Source: an uncultured Eubacteriales bacterium (GTDB lineage Bacteria; Bacillota; Clostridia; Oscillospirales; Acutalibacteraceae). From it: a stretch of DNA of 64,000 bases. Within the stretch, counting starts at the first letter, position 1. Each line of letters starts with the position of its first letter. Location: the NCBI GenBank assembly GCA_902491475.1, contig CABUHY010000003.1:1-64000 (forward strand), written 5' to 3'. Below the pieces are notes generated by a model that saw only the letters and a list, made by a program, of their open reading frames with translations, ran no database searches and was not told the DNA's origin. Positions 34,787-43,431 of the stretch are shown here, one piece after another. The position numbers were made by a program, and so were the translations under genes.

Positions 34787-35584
34787 CCTTGTGATGAGGT
34801 AATATGTTATGTTGACCTCGGGGTCGGTCATCGGGATAATCCTCCTGTTTGAAAGAAGCTCGGGCGAACGGTCGGCAAGATTTGTTGTAAAGCACAGGAG
34901 TGTCGATGTGCGGACAAGCTCACGGAAATCGTCCTCATTTGACTGCACAAGGAATTTCGACGACGGCATCTTTTCCCTGCAAAGCTCGGTCCAGAAGCCG
35001 AGACGGTCACGCAAAAGGCAGTTGAAGCCGTTGAGGTCCGAGAATGTGAGCGAACTTTTGCCGTAAAGGGCGTGCCCGGGAGTTACACAGACATATAAAT
35101 GCTCGTCGATATATTTTTTGCTCTCAATGCGCTTATCGGTGCACTTACGGGTTAAAATACCAATATCGGCGTCGCCGTGCAAAACATCGGTTATTATCTC
35201 TTCCGAGTCGCTTATCAGCTTTGATGATATTTCATTTTCGGGATACTGCTGCGAAAGTCTCGGCAGCAGGCTCCAAAGCGGTGCGGGCGCACAGGACAGA
35301 ACAGTGATGCTTCTTCTTTTGCGGTCGAATTCCTGTACCGATGAAATTGCGTTTTTTTCGCAGTAGAGTATCTGCTTTGCGGCGTCAACAGCCCGTATGC
35401 CCGTTTCATTGAGCTCAAGCCTGTTTTTTTCACGGGTAAAAATCGGAACGCCGAAGCCCTCTTCAATATGCTTCATACTGCGCGTCAGGGTCGGCTGGGA
35501 TATGTTCATCTCCTCGGAAACCCTTGTCAATGTCTTATATTCGGAAAAGGCAACAAACTGCCGAAGCTCCTCTAAATTCAACAT
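34781..35584 (-). CDS. LysR-family transcriptional regulator
   Basis: A 267-residue LysR regulator, slightly shorter than the usual 290-300. The N-terminal winged helix is clear (LEELRQFVAFSEYKTLTRVSEEMNISQPTLTRSM). The effector domain follows from about residue 90. It is divergent from an aldo/keto reductase, and the gap holds a long imperfect palindrome, so that gene and itself are the likely targets. The inducer is unknown. Confidence 0.9.
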   Translation of the reverse strand: MLNLEELRQFVAFSEYKTLTRVSEEMNISQPTLTRSMKHIEEGFGVPIFTREKNRLELNETGIRAVDAAKQILYCEKNAISSVQEFDRKRRSITVLSCAPAPLWSLLPRLSQQYPENEISSKLISDSEEIITDVLHGDADIGILTRKCTDKRIESKKYIDEHLYVCVTPGHALYGKSSLTFSDLNGFNCLLRDRLGFWTELCREKMPSSKFLVQSNEDDFRELVRTSTLLCFTTNLADRSPELLSNRRIIPMTDPEVNITYYLITRK

Positions 35585-35607
35585 ATACGCACCTCACTAT
35601 TCAATAA

Positions 35608-35670
35608 ATGAATACTGTTTTCTTTATTTCTATTGTACAACAAAGAAAAACTGTTGTAAACTGTATTCAT
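35608..35670. promoter_or_regulatory. Long palindrome between the LysR and reductase genes
   Basis: ATGAATACTGTTT (35608-35620) and AAACTGTATTCAT (35658-35670) are inverted copies with one mismatch. An inner pair GTTTTCTTT/AAAGAAAAAC extends the symmetry. A spaced dyad between a LysR gene and its divergent target is the usual place for LysR tetramer binding. Confidence 0.5.
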
Positions 35671-35691
35671 AAAACATAAGGAGGTTTTACT

Positions 35692-36531
35692 GTGAATTAT
35701 ATTACTCTTAACAACGGCGTTAAAATGCCGCAGCTCGGTTACGGCGTATATCAGACCCCGCCCGAACAGACCGAGGAATGTGTGCTCAATGCAATAAAGG
35801 TCGGCTACCGCAGTATCGATACCGCACAGGCTTATCACAATGAGGAGGGCGTCGGCAACGCAATCGAAAAATGCGGACTGCCGAGGGAAGAGCTCTTCAT
35901 TACCACAAAAATATGGATAAGCAACGCAGGCTATGAAAAGGCAAAGGCTTCCATTGAAGAGTCGCTTAAAAAGCTGAAAACCGATTATGTGGATTTGCTT
36001 CTTATCCATCAGCCGTTCGGCGATTATTACGGCTCTTATCGTGCAATGGAGGAGGCATACCGGCAGGGCAAAGCCCGTGCAATCGGCGTTTCCAACTTTT
36101 ATCCTGACAGGTTTTTGGACATTGAGCATTTTTCCGAGATAAAGCCCGCCGTCAATCAGGTTGAAACCCATGTTTTCCAGCAGCAGAAGGTTGCAAAAAA
36201 ATATCTTGAAAAGCACGGTGCGCACATTATGTCGTGGGGACCCTTTGCCGAGGGCAAAAACGATTATTTCAACAATCCCGTGTTAAAGGAAATCGGTGAA
36301 AAACACGGAAAGACCGTTGCACAGACGGCTTTGCGTTTCCTTTTGCAGTCTGATGTAATTCTCATTCCGAAATCGACTCACGAGAACAGAATGAAAGAAA
36401 ACTTTGATATTTTTGATTTTGAACTCGATGCGGACGAGATGAAGAGGATTGAAGCGCTCGACACGGGCAAGAGCCTTTTCTTCTCGCACTATGACCCCGA
36501 GACCGTCGAGTGGTTTATGAGCATACTGTAA
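35692..36531 (+). CDS. Aldo/keto reductase
   Basis: A 279-residue NADPH-dependent reductase of the AKR5-like bacterial group. The catalytic tetrad is visible in SIDTAQAYHNEEGVG (Asp, Tyr), ITTKIW (Lys) and LLIHQPF (His). The coenzyme loop IPKSTHENRMKEN near residue 225 is typical. Substrates of this group include methylglyoxal and 2,5-diketo-gluconate-type carbonyls. GGAGG precedes the ATG. Its divergent LysR neighbour likely controls it. Confidence 0.92.
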   Translation: MNYITLNNGVKMPQLGYGVYQTPPEQTEECVLNAIKVGYRSIDTAQAYHNEEGVGNAIEKCGLPREELFITTKIWISNAGYEKAKASIEESLKKLKTDYVDLLLIHQPFGDYYGSYRAMEEAYRQGKARAIGVSNFYPDRFLDIEHFSEIKPAVNQVETHVFQQQKVAKKYLEKHGAHIMSWGPFAEGKNDYFNNPVLKEIGEKHGKTVAQTALRFLLQSDVILIPKSTHENRMKENFDIFDFELDADEMKRIEALDTGKSLFFSHYDPETVEWFMSIL

Positions 36532-36547
36532 TTTTTTACAAAGATAA

Positions 36548-36573
36548 AAAGACCTGTCGTTTGACAGGTCTTT
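36548..36573. terminator. Terminator between the reductase and DtxR-like genes
   Basis: AAAGACCTGTC pairs with GACAGGTCTTT around GTTT. It lies between convergent genes, with A and T runs on its two sides. Confidence 0.75.
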
Positions 36574-36589
36574 AATAATGTGTATTATA

Positions 36590-36955
36590 TCAGTGCTCCG
36601 CTATGTATTTCTTTATTGCGGAAAAGGTTTCGTCCGAAATATCGTGCTCGATTTTGCAAGCGTCTTCAGCCGCCGTTTCGGGATTCACTCCGAGGTCGAC
36701 AAGGCACTTTGAAAGGATTGTATGGCGTTCGTATATCTTTTCCGCAATTTCACGGCCCGCCGCGGTAAGAGTTATGTAACCGTCCTTGGAGATGAGTATA
36801 TAGCCGCCGTCTTTAAGCAGATTTACCGCTCTGCTGACGCTCGGTTTTGAAAAAGACATATATTCGCTTATATCTATCGAGCGCACGCTGCTGCTCTTTT
36901 TGGAAAGTATAAGTATTGTTTCGAGATACATTTCTCCCGATTCCTGAAGTCGCAT
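36590..36955 (-). CDS. DtxR/MntR-family metal-dependent regulator
   Basis: A 121-residue regulator with the N-terminal winged helix (SVRSIDISEYMSFSKPSVSRAVNLLKDGGYI) and the helical dimerisation/metal domain of DtxR-family proteins (HTILSKCLVDLGVNPETAAEDACKIEHDIS). There is no C-terminal SH3-like domain, so it resembles MntR. The Cys-Glu-His set (ACKIEHD) fits Mn or Fe binding. ATG 36955 follows GAGGTG; the longer frame to 37012 has no ribosome site. No metal transporter is adjacent. Confidence 0.88.
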   Translation of the reverse strand: MRLQESGEMYLETILILSKKSSSVRSIDISEYMSFSKPSVSRAVNLLKDGGYILISKDGYITLTAAGREIAEKIYERHTILSKCLVDLGVNPETAAEDACKIEHDISDETFSAIKKYIAEH

Positions 36956-37085
36956 TTGAGACACCTCGCTTAATAAGTCAATAATAGCACAAATCGCGAG
37001 GAGTTTCAACACAAATTATGTCGAAAATGCAAAACTCGCAGTGGAAATAAAGGCGATTATATGCTAAAATTTATTCGGTGATTAT

Positions 37086-38192
37086 ATGAAAAGCTTGTGT
37101 TTGCTGATTAAGCCGTCGTCCGATAACTGCAATATGCGCTGTAAATATTGCTTCTATGAGGATATAGCGCAAAAGCACTGCGAAAAGTTCGGCTTTATGA
37201 ATTCGGAAACTGCCGAAAATTTAATCAAGAAGGCGTTTTCGTTTGCCGAAAGGGAAATTACCTTTATGTTCCAGGGCGGCGAGCCGACGCTTATCGGGCT
37301 TGATTTTTACAAGACCTTTGTTGACTGTGTAAAAAAGCACAACAAAAATTCGCTTAAAATAAACTATGCAATACAGACAAACGGTTATGTTGTAAACGAC
37401 GAGTGGGCGGACTTTTTCAAAAAGCACGGCTTCCTTGTCGGGTTGTCGCTTGACGCAACAAAGGAGCTTCACGACCTCTACCGTGTGGACGCTTCGGGCA
37501 AGGGCACATTTACAAGGGTAACCGAAGCGGCAAAAACGCTTGAAAAGCACAAGGTTGATTTTAACATACTGACCGTGGTCACAAATGCCGTTGCACGCTC
37601 GGGACAGGCGGTTTATAACGAATACAAAAAGCGCGGATACAGGTATTTGCAGTTTATTCCCTGCCTTAATCCCATCGACGCTCCGAATGAGAAATTTGAC
37701 TTCACTCTCACTCCCGAGAGATACGGCAGGTTTTTGAACATTATTTTTGATTTATGGGTTCGGGATATACGCTCAAACGACCCTGTGAGCATAAGACAGT
37801 TTGAAAACTATGTTATGATGCTTCGGGGTATGCCGCCCGAGAGCTGCGGATTTTCGGGCGTGTGCTCGTTCCAATATGTTGTTGAGGCGGACGGCAGCGT
37901 TTATCCGTGCGACTTCTATGTGCTTGACGAATTGAAGCTCGGTAATGTCAACGAAAACACCTTTGAGGACTTTGACAGGCGGCGTGAGGAAACGGGCTTT
38001 GTCGAACGCTCGAGGGAAAAGCCCGAAGAGTGTGAGCATTGCGAGTATTTTCCGATTTGCCGCAACGGCTGTAAGCGTTACTGCGAACCGCTCGGCGAAA
38101 ACGGAGTACCCGGGAAAAACCGCTTTTGCGAGAGTTACAGGATGTTTTTTGAACATTCCCTCGGCACTCTTTTCAGACTTTCACAGTATTAA
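37086..38192 (+). CDS. Radical SAM/SPASM enzyme, anaerobic sulfatase-maturase-like
   Basis: A 368-residue radical SAM protein close to anaerobic sulfatase-maturating enzymes (about 370). The SAM cluster motif is CNMRCKYCFYED near residue 18. Then MFQGGEPTLIG follows, and a C-terminal SPASM region has Cys-rich CEHCEYFPICRNGCKRYC for two auxiliary Fe-S clusters. Such enzymes oxidise a Cys or Ser of sulfatases to formylglycine. No sulfatase gene is found in the window, so a distant substrate or a different target is possible. Confidence 0.85.
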   Translation: MKSLCLLIKPSSDNCNMRCKYCFYEDIAQKHCEKFGFMNSETAENLIKKAFSFAEREITFMFQGGEPTLIGLDFYKTFVDCVKKHNKNSLKINYAIQTNGYVVNDEWADFFKKHGFLVGLSLDATKELHDLYRVDASGKGTFTRVTEAAKTLEKHKVDFNILTVVTNAVARSGQAVYNEYKKRGYRYLQFIPCLNPIDAPNEKFDFTLTPERYGRFLNIIFDLWVRDIRSNDPVSIRQFENYVMMLRGMPPESCGFSGVCSFQYVVEADGSVYPCDFYVLDELKLGNVNENTFEDFDRRREETGFVERSREKPEECEHCEYFPICRNGCKRYCEPLGENGVPGKNRFCESYRMFFEHSLGTLFRLSQY

Positions 38193-38196
38193 AAGC

Positions 38197-38227
38197 AAAA
38201 GGGGATAGGCTCAGCCTATCCCCTTTT
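38197..38227. terminator. Terminator between the radical SAM and HAD genes
   Basis: AAAAGGGGATAGGC pairs perfectly with GCCTATCCCCTTTT around TCA. It serves convergent genes and is symmetric. Confidence 0.85.
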
Positions 38228-38237
38228 AAGATACGGA

Positions 38238-38837
38238 TTACTTTAATTCCCTTAAATAAACACCGTTTGTTTTGAGCTTTTCTATCCTGTCGCCCGTGAC
38301 GAAGTACACATCCCTTGCGATGTCCATAAACGGCTTGTCATTTATGGAATCGGTATAGAATTCGTCGATTTCAATGTCGCCGTAAACTTCCTTGAACATT
38401 TTTATCTTGTTCTCACGGTAGCATATTTTTTGAATTTCGCCCGTTTTGATGTCAACCTCGGTGCCGATATAGTTTTTAATGCCTATTCTTCGGCATATCT
38501 CCTTGAGTATCACGACAGGGCAGGCGGAGAGTATAACATCGTCGTCCTTGCGGATTTTGTCATAAAAGCTTTTTATCTTGTTTTCGTGCTCATCCCAAAA
38601 GATGCTTATTTCTTCCTCGATATTGTCGAACTTTGCACAGCACTCTTTTAAGATGTATCCGTAGTCGCTTATGACATCCGAAATCGGAAGCTTGCCCGTT
38701 TTGTATTTGAAAAATGCCTCGGCAAACTTAGGCGTGTACTTTGCAACCTCTTTAGGATACTTTTTAAGATAGTACAAAAAGAAGTCAAATCCGCTTTCGC
38801 CGTCGTAAATTGTGTTGTCAAAATCATACACCGTCAT
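38238..38837 (-). CDS. HAD-IB family phosphatase
   Basis: A 199-residue haloacid dehalogenase-superfamily phosphatase. Motif I is YDFDNTIYDG (nucleophile Asp5 and Asp7), motif II is LSACPVVI, and motif III/IV is YTDSINDKPFM. Layout and length match the phosphoserine-phosphatase-like IB subfamily, often active on phosphoserine or lipid head-group phosphates. No biosynthetic partner is adjacent, so the substrate is open. Confidence 0.87.
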   Translation of the reverse strand: MTVYDFDNTIYDGESGFDFFLYYLKKYPKEVAKYTPKFAEAFFKYKTGKLPISDVISDYGYILKECCAKFDNIEEEISIFWDEHENKIKSFYDKIRKDDDVILSACPVVILKEICRRIGIKNYIGTEVDIKTGEIQKICYRENKIKMFKEVYGDIEIDEFYTDSINDKPFMDIARDVYFVTGDRIEKLKTNGVYLRELK

Positions 38838-38899
38838 ATTATCGCCCCCGTACTATATAGTATAATACCCTGTTTTGGGGCGTTATGTCAATAAACACC

Positions 38900-38930
38900 G
38901 ATTAAAAAACCGTCGATTGCTCGACGGTTT
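38900..38930 (-). terminator. Terminator of the Cys-rich protein gene
   Basis: AAACCGTCGA pairs with TCGACGGTTT around a 4-nt loop; on the minus strand TTTTTTAAT follows. Confidence 0.8.
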
Positions 38931-38935
38931 CGGGT

Positions 38936-39775
38936 TTAACATTCGTTTTTGCAGTTGCAGGAGCAGTCGTTTCCGCAATCGTTCTTCGGCGGGAAGAACT
39001 CGTCGACGGGGAACCTGATTTTTCTGAAGGTTTCGCACGGGTCGTCGGTGTTGCAGTTGCACTCCTTGCTGGGTATGCAGAAATCGTATGCGGGTATGAG
39101 CATCTGAACATCTCTTTCAAGCTGTACTATTGTGAAAAGACCGATTGTGACCGCAACCGCCTTTTCGTGCTGACGGCTGAAGAGGTCCTCGGAAAATTCC
39201 TCTGTAAACGCTCTTCTTATGCACTTGGGCAGGGAAACATTGGAGTTGCTCAGCGTGCAGCAACAGTCGCACGGACGGCAAAGCTTTGCGTCAAGGGCGA
39301 TGGGCTCCGCCACCTGTACCTTTGCACGGGGATTTGTGTTGGTCGAGATGAGCTGGTCGTCGTTTGCGTCTGCGGTGTATTCAGAAGAATATACCTTTAC
39401 CGTGCCGTCGCTTCCGTAGAGAACGCATTTCTTCGAGAAGGTTGTAAGACCGTGCACCGTAACGGGAGCAATGCAGCCCGAGGTATATGCCTCAACGGCA
39501 ACCTTGAAGAAAAATGTGATGTCAACCGTATAACAGCCCTTGTTGAACGGAACTTTCTCAACATCTATAAGACAGTTGATAATGTCCGCACTGCGAAGCT
39601 TTACATTTACGCTGTTGTTGATGACATTCTGCGCTTCGTCGGGGAAATAAACTCTCAGGTCGGCAAGGCAGTCCTTGTCGGCGCAAGAATCGTAAACACG
39701 GTTTGTATCGATGCAAATCGCTTCTCTGATTTTGCCGGGAATATTGTTGTTGCAACAAGCCTTATTCTCTGACAT
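38936..39775 (-). CDS. Cysteine-rich protein of unknown function
   Basis: A 279-residue soluble protein with many cysteines grouped at the ends (KACCNNN at the start, CRPCDCCC in the middle, CNCNTDDPC and CGNDCSCNCKNEC at the C-terminus). There is no signal peptide. The opening IREAICIDTNRVYDSCADKDCLADLRVYF seems familiar from hypothetical proteins of Clostridia. Cys clusters of this kind occur in spore-surface proteins that cross-link into lattices, so a spore coat or exosporium role is a guess. It has a strong ribosome site (AGGAGG) and its own terminator. Confidence 0.7.
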   Translation of the reverse strand: MSENKACCNNNIPGKIREAICIDTNRVYDSCADKDCLADLRVYFPDEAQNVINNSVNVKLRSADIINCLIDVEKVPFNKGCYTVDITFFFKVAVEAYTSGCIAPVTVHGLTTFSKKCVLYGSDGTVKVYSSEYTADANDDQLISTNTNPRAKVQVAEPIALDAKLCRPCDCCCTLSNSNVSLPKCIRRAFTEEFSEDLFSRQHEKAVAVTIGLFTIVQLERDVQMLIPAYDFCIPSKECNCNTDDPCETFRKIRFPVDEFFPPKNDCGNDCSCNCKNEC

Positions 39776-39932
39776 AAGTAATTCCTCCTGTGGTAAGTAT
39801 TGAGTTTGAAAAACTTCATTAACAGTTTATGGGCGTTCGGATAATGTGTTACAAAATAATTTTTCTGTTGAAAACAGGGGTAAGAGCAAGTATAATATAC
39901 TAAAGAAAAAGATATGGCGGTATGTGTGAAAA

Positions 39933-41111
39933 ATGAAGTATGTAAACAGGGAATTCAAAGCTATAATAAAGCGGTTCTTTGACATTCTCAAAATCTCTTC
40001 GACGGGTATGGAGGTAAAGCTCGACTCCGTTTACAGAGAGGTTGTGAGCCAAAGGGTCAAAATGAGCTTTGTCAACATCATACCGTTTTCTCTGTTCGTA
40101 ATGCTGTTTGAAATTTCAAGCTCCGTTTACAACATTGTGACGGGAGAGGTCTTGTACTGTAAGGTCGGGATAGGCGTTTCGTGCCTTGTGTTTCTGATGT
40201 TCAATGTCTTTACCTTCTCATTTCTCGAAAAAACGCTTTCGGACGGCGACGCAAGCGATAAAAGGAAGGAATACTTCACATATCTCTATTGGGGCGTATA
40301 TACCGTTACCGCAAGCCTTATAAGCGGATTTGAAACGATGGGCTCAGGCAGCATAAGCCATTTCTTCCTGACTGTGTTTTCCCTGACTCTTTTCGCAATG
40401 CTTGAGCCTAAGCTTATGCTTATATATTATTCGGTCGTTACAGCGGCGCAGACGGCGGTTCTGGTTATATCGGAAAGCAAATATCAGGTGTTTGTTTTCT
40501 GTTATGTTACGGTCGTAATAGGGCTCATTCTCTCATATGTCAAATACTGCTTTTATATGAACAGGGCGATTGAAACCAAGCGCTTTGAGCGCATTTCTGA
40601 GGTTGACCCGCTTACGGGACTGCTTAACCGCCGAGGTATGCAGCGCTCGGTTGACGGAATTTGGAGCTACTGTAAGAAGCACTCAATTCCGATTGCCTTT
40701 GCAATGCTCGATATAGACTATTTTAAGAAGTATAACGATATGTACGGCCATGCGGAGGGCGACGAGTGCTTAAAAAAGATTGCGGAGTGCATAAAGCAGT
40801 CGTTTTCACGCAGAACCGATATTACCTGCCGCTTCGGCGGAGAGGAATTTATAATAATCGTGGCGGGCGAGAGCGAGGACAAGGCGTTGGAATATTTCAA
40901 AAAGCTGCGCCGCTCGGTTGAAGAGCTTAAAATCACATCGGGCTGTCCGGAATTTAACGAGAATGTCACTGTGAGTATGGGCGTTTATTCGGTGGATACT
41001 GGAGCGCAGACCATGTTCAGGGACGCCGTGCTGGAGGTTGACACTCAGCTCTACAACGCCAAGGAACATGGCAGGAACTGCATTTCCTGTAAGAATGAAA
41101 TTATCGGCTGA
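39933..41111 (+). CDS. Membrane diguanylate cyclase (GGDEF)
   Basis: A 392-residue protein with about six N-terminal membrane helices (to about residue 210) and a C-terminal GGDEF domain. The domain starts at DPLTGLLNRRGMQ and carries the active site RFGGEEF. Five residues before it, RRTD forms the RxxD inhibitory I-site, so the enzyme should make cyclic di-GMP and be feedback-inhibited by it. The membrane part is an unassigned sensor. The ribosome site is weak. No c-di-GMP effector gene is adjacent. Confidence 0.9.
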   Translation: MKYVNREFKAIIKRFFDILKISSTGMEVKLDSVYREVVSQRVKMSFVNIIPFSLFVMLFEISSSVYNIVTGEVLYCKVGIGVSCLVFLMFNVFTFSFLEKTLSDGDASDKRKEYFTYLYWGVYTVTASLISGFETMGSGSISHFFLTVFSLTLFAMLEPKLMLIYYSVVTAAQTAVLVISESKYQVFVFCYVTVVIGLILSYVKYCFYMNRAIETKRFERISEVDPLTGLLNRRGMQRSVDGIWSYCKKHSIPIAFAMLDIDYFKKYNDMYGHAEGDECLKKIAECIKQSFSRRTDITCRFGGEEFIIIVAGESEDKALEYFKKLRRSVEELKITSGCPEFNENVTVSMGVYSVDTGAQTMFRDAVLEVDTQLYNAKEHGRNCISCKNEIIG

Positions 41112-41247
41112 GTTATTGTGAATATGTACAAAATGAGCGAGGAGATTTTCTCGCTCATTTTTTTGAAATTTTCTTGATTTTGCATAAAATTTATGATACA
41201 ATCAGTAACATTGTTACTAAATATCACGAATTCGGGGACGCATAATT

Positions 41248-41487
41248 ATGTTTTATGGGGTGTTGAGTGAAAGTAAATATGTATCCGGGGGTTATATTAA
41301 AAGTTACGGAATAGTGACAGCGGAAAACACGCTTGTCAGGGACATAACGGACGATTACGGCGACATTTGCGAGCTGGTTCGCCGCCTGAACCGTTATGAG
41401 GTCGAGCCGTTGCATATGTATGATGTGATAGACGACTTTTTGGTTGAAAAATATACGCTTTCAATTAAGCCTGAGAGTTTGCGTTGA
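41248..41487 (+). CDS. Small conserved protein (DUF6514-like)
   Basis: A 79-residue soluble protein. The phrases YGIVTAENTLVRDITDDYGDICELVRRLNRYEVEPLHMYDVIDDFL resemble the DUF6514 family of short clostridial proteins of unknown function. The predicted fold is a beta hairpin followed by helices. It stands alone, without a clear strong ribosome site. Confidence 0.6.
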   Translation: MFYGVLSESKYVSGGYIKSYGIVTAENTLVRDITDDYGDICELVRRLNRYEVEPLHMYDVIDDFLVEKYTLSIKPESLR

Positions 41488-41652
41488 TTTTGTTGTGCAG
41501 TTTGTATAATCTCAACTTGCGAATTTTGTTGAACGATACAAACATTAGCCGAAAATGTTACATTTCCCCTGCGGTATGGTATAATATTAAATATTTTTCT
41601 TGTACCGTATGCCGTTTTACGCATTGCGGCGCAGTGAAACGGAGTGAATAAA

Positions 41653-42591
41653 GTGGAATTTACCGCTAATGAATTTACATTTCCGTCGGCATCGGGACTT
41701 TGCGATATTTATGCACAGAGTGCGGCACCCGCCGACTTTTCGACAGTAAAGGGAGTTGTGCAGATTTCCCACGGTATGGCGGAACATTCTAACAGGTATG
41801 CACGCTTTGCCATGGAGCTTTGCAAGCACGGCTATGCGGTGTATATCAGCGACCACCTCGGACACGGCAAATCCGTTGCCAATGACGATGAACTCGGCTT
41901 TTTCGGCGATAACGGCGTTGAGAGTGTTGTTGAGGACTTAAAACAGCTTACCGACATTGCACGGCAGGAGTATCCCGACTTGCCGTTTATCATTTTCGGC
42001 CACAGTATGGGCTCGTTTATGGCAAGGGCGTATATTGCGAAGTACGGTCATCTGATTGACGGTGCGGTCATATGCGGAACAAGCGGCACAAACCCTGCGG
42101 CGGGTATGGGTATAGCGCTTGCAAAGCAACTTGAAAAGACAAAGGGCAAGCTCCACCGTTCGGGTATGCTCAATTCCATTGCTTTCGGCACATATAATAA
42201 GAAAACGGAAAAGAGAACCGAGTTCGATTGGCTTTCGAGGGACCAAAAAGAGGTTGACAGATATATTGCGGACGACCGCTGCGGTTTTTGCTTTACAACC
42301 AACGGCTTTGAAACGCTGTTTACGGCGCTCAAACAGGTGTCGGCAAAGGTCTGGTACAAGACTGTTCCCACGGAGCTGCCGATTTTGCTCATTTCGGGCG
42401 AAAACGACCCTGTCGGCGAGTACGGCAAGGGCGTAAAGCAGGTGTTTGCCGACCTTAAAAAGACGGGACACCAGAATGTAATTATGAAGCTTTATCCCGA
42501 GGCGAGACACGAGCTCCTCAACGAGATTAACCGTGATGAGGTTATGTCCGATGTCATCGGCTGGATGGATAAGGTCATTTCAAAGGAATAA
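41653..42591 (+). CDS. Alpha/beta hydrolase, monoacylglycerol lipase-like
   Basis: A 312-residue serine hydrolase of the Hydrolase_4 (S33-like) group. The nucleophile elbow FGHSMGSFMAR lies near residue 120, the acid in ISGENDPVGEYG and the catalytic His in YPEARHELLNEI. The oxyanion region is VVQISHGMAEHSNRY. GTG 41653 lies 8 nt after GGAG (41641-41644); an upstream in-frame GTG 41644 overlaps that site and is rejected. A bulged leader hairpin (41612-41642) reaches into the ribosome site, so initiation may be controlled. Confidence 0.9.
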   Translation: MEFTANEFTFPSASGLCDIYAQSAAPADFSTVKGVVQISHGMAEHSNRYARFAMELCKHGYAVYISDHLGHGKSVANDDELGFFGDNGVESVVEDLKQLTDIARQEYPDLPFIIFGHSMGSFMARAYIAKYGHLIDGAVICGTSGTNPAAGMGIALAKQLEKTKGKLHRSGMLNSIAFGTYNKKTEKRTEFDWLSRDQKEVDRYIADDRCGFCFTTNGFETLFTALKQVSAKVWYKTVPTELPILLISGENDPVGEYGKGVKQVFADLKKTGHQNVIMKLYPEARHELLNEINRDEVMSDVIGWMDKVISKE

Positions 42592-42653
42592 TGTAAACAA
42601 TATCGGCAGGCTGTTCTTATCCTGCCGTATTTTGATTAAACGGAGGGAAAGAA

Positions 42654-43418
42654 ATGGGAGATTTTAAGACAAGTCCGCTTATGTATGCGCTTGCAGGCTT
42701 CATAGTCGTTTTCGTAATCGCACAGTCCGTGTTCTTCATTGTGAAATCATGGAAGCGTGCAAAGGAAATCGGCGTTGAAACGGAGAAACTCAAGCAGACA
42801 ATGATTTCGAGTATGCTTTTCACGATTGCGCCCGCAATATCAATCCTTGCGACGGTGTTGGCGCTCGCTTCCGCACTCGGAATAGTTTTGCCGTGGATAA
42901 GGCTTTCGGTTATAGGAAACCTCGCCTATGAAACGGTTGCGGCAGAGGCGGCGTTGAATGTCCTCGGTACCTCGGTATCGAATGAGGTAACCGATGTTAC
43001 GCAGTTTTCGACCATTGCGTGGACTATGACGATAGGCTCATGCTTCCCGCTTGTGCTTTTGCCGATACTCTGCAAAAGAATACATAAGGCTATGGGCAAG
43101 GTTACGCAGAAAAGTGCGAGCGCGGGCAGGCTCGGGGATATACTCGGCGCTGCGGCGTTTATCGGTATAATTGCGGCATTTATTTCAAGGGCTATCGCAG
43201 GCGTTCCCTCGGACGGACCGTCGGCGGGCGTTATGTCGGTTGCAACGCTTCTTTCGGCAATGATATTCACAATAGCCCTCGATTACCTTTGCAGGAAAAA
43301 GGAGCTTAAAAAGCTTGAGCCCTTTGTTCTGCCGATAGCGATGTTCGGCGCAATGGGAATTGCGGTGCTACTCACTCAGGTTTTGCCGCCCGAAATTTCG
43401 GCGCTTACTTGGAGATAA
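42654..43418 (+). CDS. DUF5058-family membrane protein
   Basis: A 254-residue polytopic membrane protein with six or seven helices, matching the DUF5058 type by its opening (FKTSPLMYALAGFIVVFVIAQSVFF) and by the partner gene 13 bp downstream. A short cytoplasmic loop (KSWKRAKEIGVETEKLKQ) follows the first helix. Such two-gene membrane units are thought to form transporters, but no substrate is known. CGGAGGG precedes the ATG. Confidence 0.75.
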   Translation: MGDFKTSPLMYALAGFIVVFVIAQSVFFIVKSWKRAKEIGVETEKLKQTMISSMLFTIAPAISILATVLALASALGIVLPWIRLSVIGNLAYETVAAEAALNVLGTSVSNEVTDVTQFSTIAWTMTIGSCFPLVLLPILCKRIHKAMGKVTQKSASAGRLGDILGAAAFIGIIAAFISRAIAGVPSDGPSAGVMSVATLLSAMIFTIALDYLCRKKELKKLEPFVLPIAMFGAMGIAVLLTQVLPPEISALTWR

Positions 43419-43431
43419 GGAGGGGAAGAAG

